Of a stretch of DNA of 59,474 nucleotides, positions 58,372 through 59,474 are shown piece by piece. Position numbers and translations under genes: made by a program. Within the stretch, counting starts at the first letter, position 1. The number at the start of each line of letters is the position of its first letter. Source of the DNA: Oribacterium sp. (GTDB lineage: Bacteria > Bacillota_A > Clostridia > Lachnospirales > Lachnospiraceae); NCBI GenBank assembly GCA_004554245.1, contig SFND01000019.1, forward strand, positions 1 through 59,474. The letters run 5' to 3'. Below the pieces are notes generated by a model. It did not search any database, was not told where the DNA came from, and was given only the letters and a program-made list of their open reading frames with translations.

Positions 58372-58689
58372 ATTCTTCATCCTCAAAAATAATATCAGAA
58401 ACCATTATACTCCCTGGAAGCCATGCATGAGTACCGGAAATATGCGGTGAAATCCAGCTGAGCTGTTATCATTTAGATACTTGCTGTGTCGGATTCACTC
58501 AATTCTTTAATTGTTGTTTCGGCTTGAATGTTGTACCATTAATGTCAGTGATTTTTCGTGACAGTTTAGTCAGTGAGCTTGGAGAGTAGCAGGAAAACAC
58601 AGGATTCCGATCTCGGAGTACTGTGCTTCTGATGCTGGTCTGCCGGCACCGGACTGAGCAATTGCAGACGTTTGATAACAGGGGGCTTT
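58372..58689. other. Divergent intergenic region between the TraX-like gene and pilT
   Basis: 318 bases. It holds repeat half-copy H at about 58590-58655 and AT-rich DNA at 58400-58560 with no promoter I would defend. Confidence 0.55.
58590..58655 (-). repeat. Half-copy H of the dispersed palindromic repeat (left-arm type)
   Basis: On the minus strand CAGAAGCACAGTACTCCGAG then ATCGG matches the left arm. GTGACAGTTTAG lies next to it at 58559, as it does at half-copy D. Confidence 0.65.
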
Positions 58690-59474
58690 ATGAAGGTAGC
58701 GGAGTATGTTTCACTGGCGGCGGAGCGTGGCGCGTCGGATATCCATCTGATTGCAGGGCTGCCGGCGAAGTGCCGTCTCGACGGCCAGATCGTGAATCTG
58801 AGCGAGGAGGTGCTGGCACCGGAGGACTGTGAGCGCCTCGCGCGGGAGATGGCCGGGGTGGACTACGAGAAGATCGAGTCGATCGGCGAGCTCGACTGCG
58901 CGGCGACGATCGCGGGGGAGCGTGTTCGTATCAATCTGTTCCGGCAGCAGGGCCACGTCTCGGCGGCGCTGCGAATCCTCAGTAACCACATCCCGGCGCT
59001 CGACACACTCGGCCTGCCGAAGGTGGTGAGCAGCTTCCCGTCACTGCAGAAGGGCATCGTGCTGGTCACCGGTGAAACCGGCTCCGGTAAGTCCACGACG
59101 CTGGCGGCGATCCTCGATCAGATCAATCATACGCGGAACGAGCACATCATCACGCTGGAGGATCCGATCGAGTACGTCTACACGCCGGACCAGTGCATCA
59201 TCAATCAGCGCGAGATCGGCACCGACACGCAGTCCTACGCGGAGGGCCTGCGCGCCATCCTGCGTGAGGACCCGGACATCATCCTGATCGGCGAGATGCG
59301 TGACCTCGCCACGATAGAGACCGCGCTGACCGCTGCCGAGACCGGCCACCTCGTCTTCGCGACGCTGCACACAAACAGTGCCGTGGACTCGATCGACCGT
59401 ATCGTGAGCGTGTTCCCGGAGGCACGGCAGGGCCAGATCCGCCTGCAGCTCTCGACGACCCTGAAGGCCGTCCT
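58690..59474 (+). CDS. pilT: Type IV pilus retraction ATPase PilT (cut by window end)
   Basis: 261 residues are visible, and the frame is open at the right edge, so about 90 residues are missing. PilT disassembles pili, giving twitching motility and DNA uptake. The start (VAEYVSLAAERGASDIHLIAGLPAKCRLDG, cited in part) is typical. Walker A GETGSGKST is at 128-136, followed by TLEDPIEYVY, Walker B (DPDIILIGEMRD) and the His box GHLVFATLHTNSAVD. It lacks the N-terminal extension of PilB, which separates the two. GGGGGCTTT precedes the ATG, an unusual weak ribosome site. Confidence 0.95.
   Translation, partial: MKVAEYVSLAAERGASDIHLIAGLPAKCRLDGQIVNLSEEVLAPEDCERLAREMAGVDYEKIESIGELDCAATIAGERVRINLFRQQGHVSAALRILSNHIPALDTLGLPKVVSSFPSLQKGIVLVTGETGSGKSTTLAAILDQINHTRNEHIITLEDPIEYVYTPDQCIINQREIGTDTQSYAEGLRAILREDPDIILIGEMRDLATIETALTAAETGHLVFATLHTNSAVDSIDRIVSVFPEARQGQIRLQLSTTLKAV

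Noticed and set aside
1..59474. tRNA or rRNA genes
   Set aside because: I looked for cloverleaf arms with TTCRANYC loops and for rRNA landmarks in the intergenic regions and found none; a tRNAscan run would settle it.

Overview
The window looks like chromosomal DNA of a moderately GC-rich Clostridia, most likely Lachnospiraceae. This rests on the gene order asp23-nusB-xseA-xseB-ispA-dxs-tlyA-nadK-argR-recN, the DUF5716/DUF5717 pair, a YerC/TrpR-like regulator next to pcrA, a class B sortase, ThiW/ThiT ECF substrate-binding proteins, and canonical sigma-A-type promoters with AGGAGG-type ribosome binding sites. I see no rRNA, tRNA, CRISPR array, transposase, integrase or prophage gene. The DNA is core chromosome with small dispersed repeats.

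Layout. 1-3278: a three-gene set made of the C-terminal part of a DUF5717-like protein, a DUF5716 actin/Hsp70-fold-like protein and a TPR-like protein. 3375-7380: valS, a secreted cell-wall-binding-repeat protein, rlmH and a small acidic protein. 7690-10941: GtrA-like and YfhO-like membrane proteins. 10971-17623: arginine genes argH, then argG-argJ-argB-argD behind ArgR-type boxes. 17771-19457 (minus): folD and an fchA-like cyclodeaminase/cyclohydrolase. 19603-24234: thiamine salvage, thiE-thiD-thiW-thiM under one TPP riboswitch and a convergent thiT under a second. 24415-35120: comEA-like gene, then the asp23...recN cluster. 35248-39127: glgA, DUF212, a parvulin-like lipoprotein, and degV (minus). 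39545-50862: polysaccharide deacetylase, yerC, DUF1836, pcrA, rlmD-like, pfkB-like kinase, a 56-aa ferredoxin, yitT, sortase B. 51142-59474: two tandem c-di-GMP-I riboswitches before a secreted CAP-domain protein, two small related proteins, an EAL phosphodiesterase with a degenerate GGDEF domain, pilB, a TraX-like gene and pilT (cut by the window edge).

Connections. ArgR (32896) probably represses the argG promoter through boxes at 12557-12645. FolD lacks the residues expected for cyclohydrolase activity and sits beside an FchA-like protein that could supply it. The thi genes salvage thiazole and thiamine rather than make the ring moieties. The right end (c-di-GMP riboswitches, EAL protein, type IV pilus ATPases) looks like a surface/motility region tuned by c-di-GMP.

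Most unusual signal. Three composite palindromic elements of about 207-237 bp (12321-12542, 39235-39441, 50876-51112) share short conserved motifs. Their stem sequences differ between copies but remain self-complementary, a pattern of compensatory change. At least five half-copies or remnants lie elsewhere. This resembles an undescribed structured repeat or mobile RNA/DNA hairpin family. A short word, GCCAATGC, also appears more often than expected.
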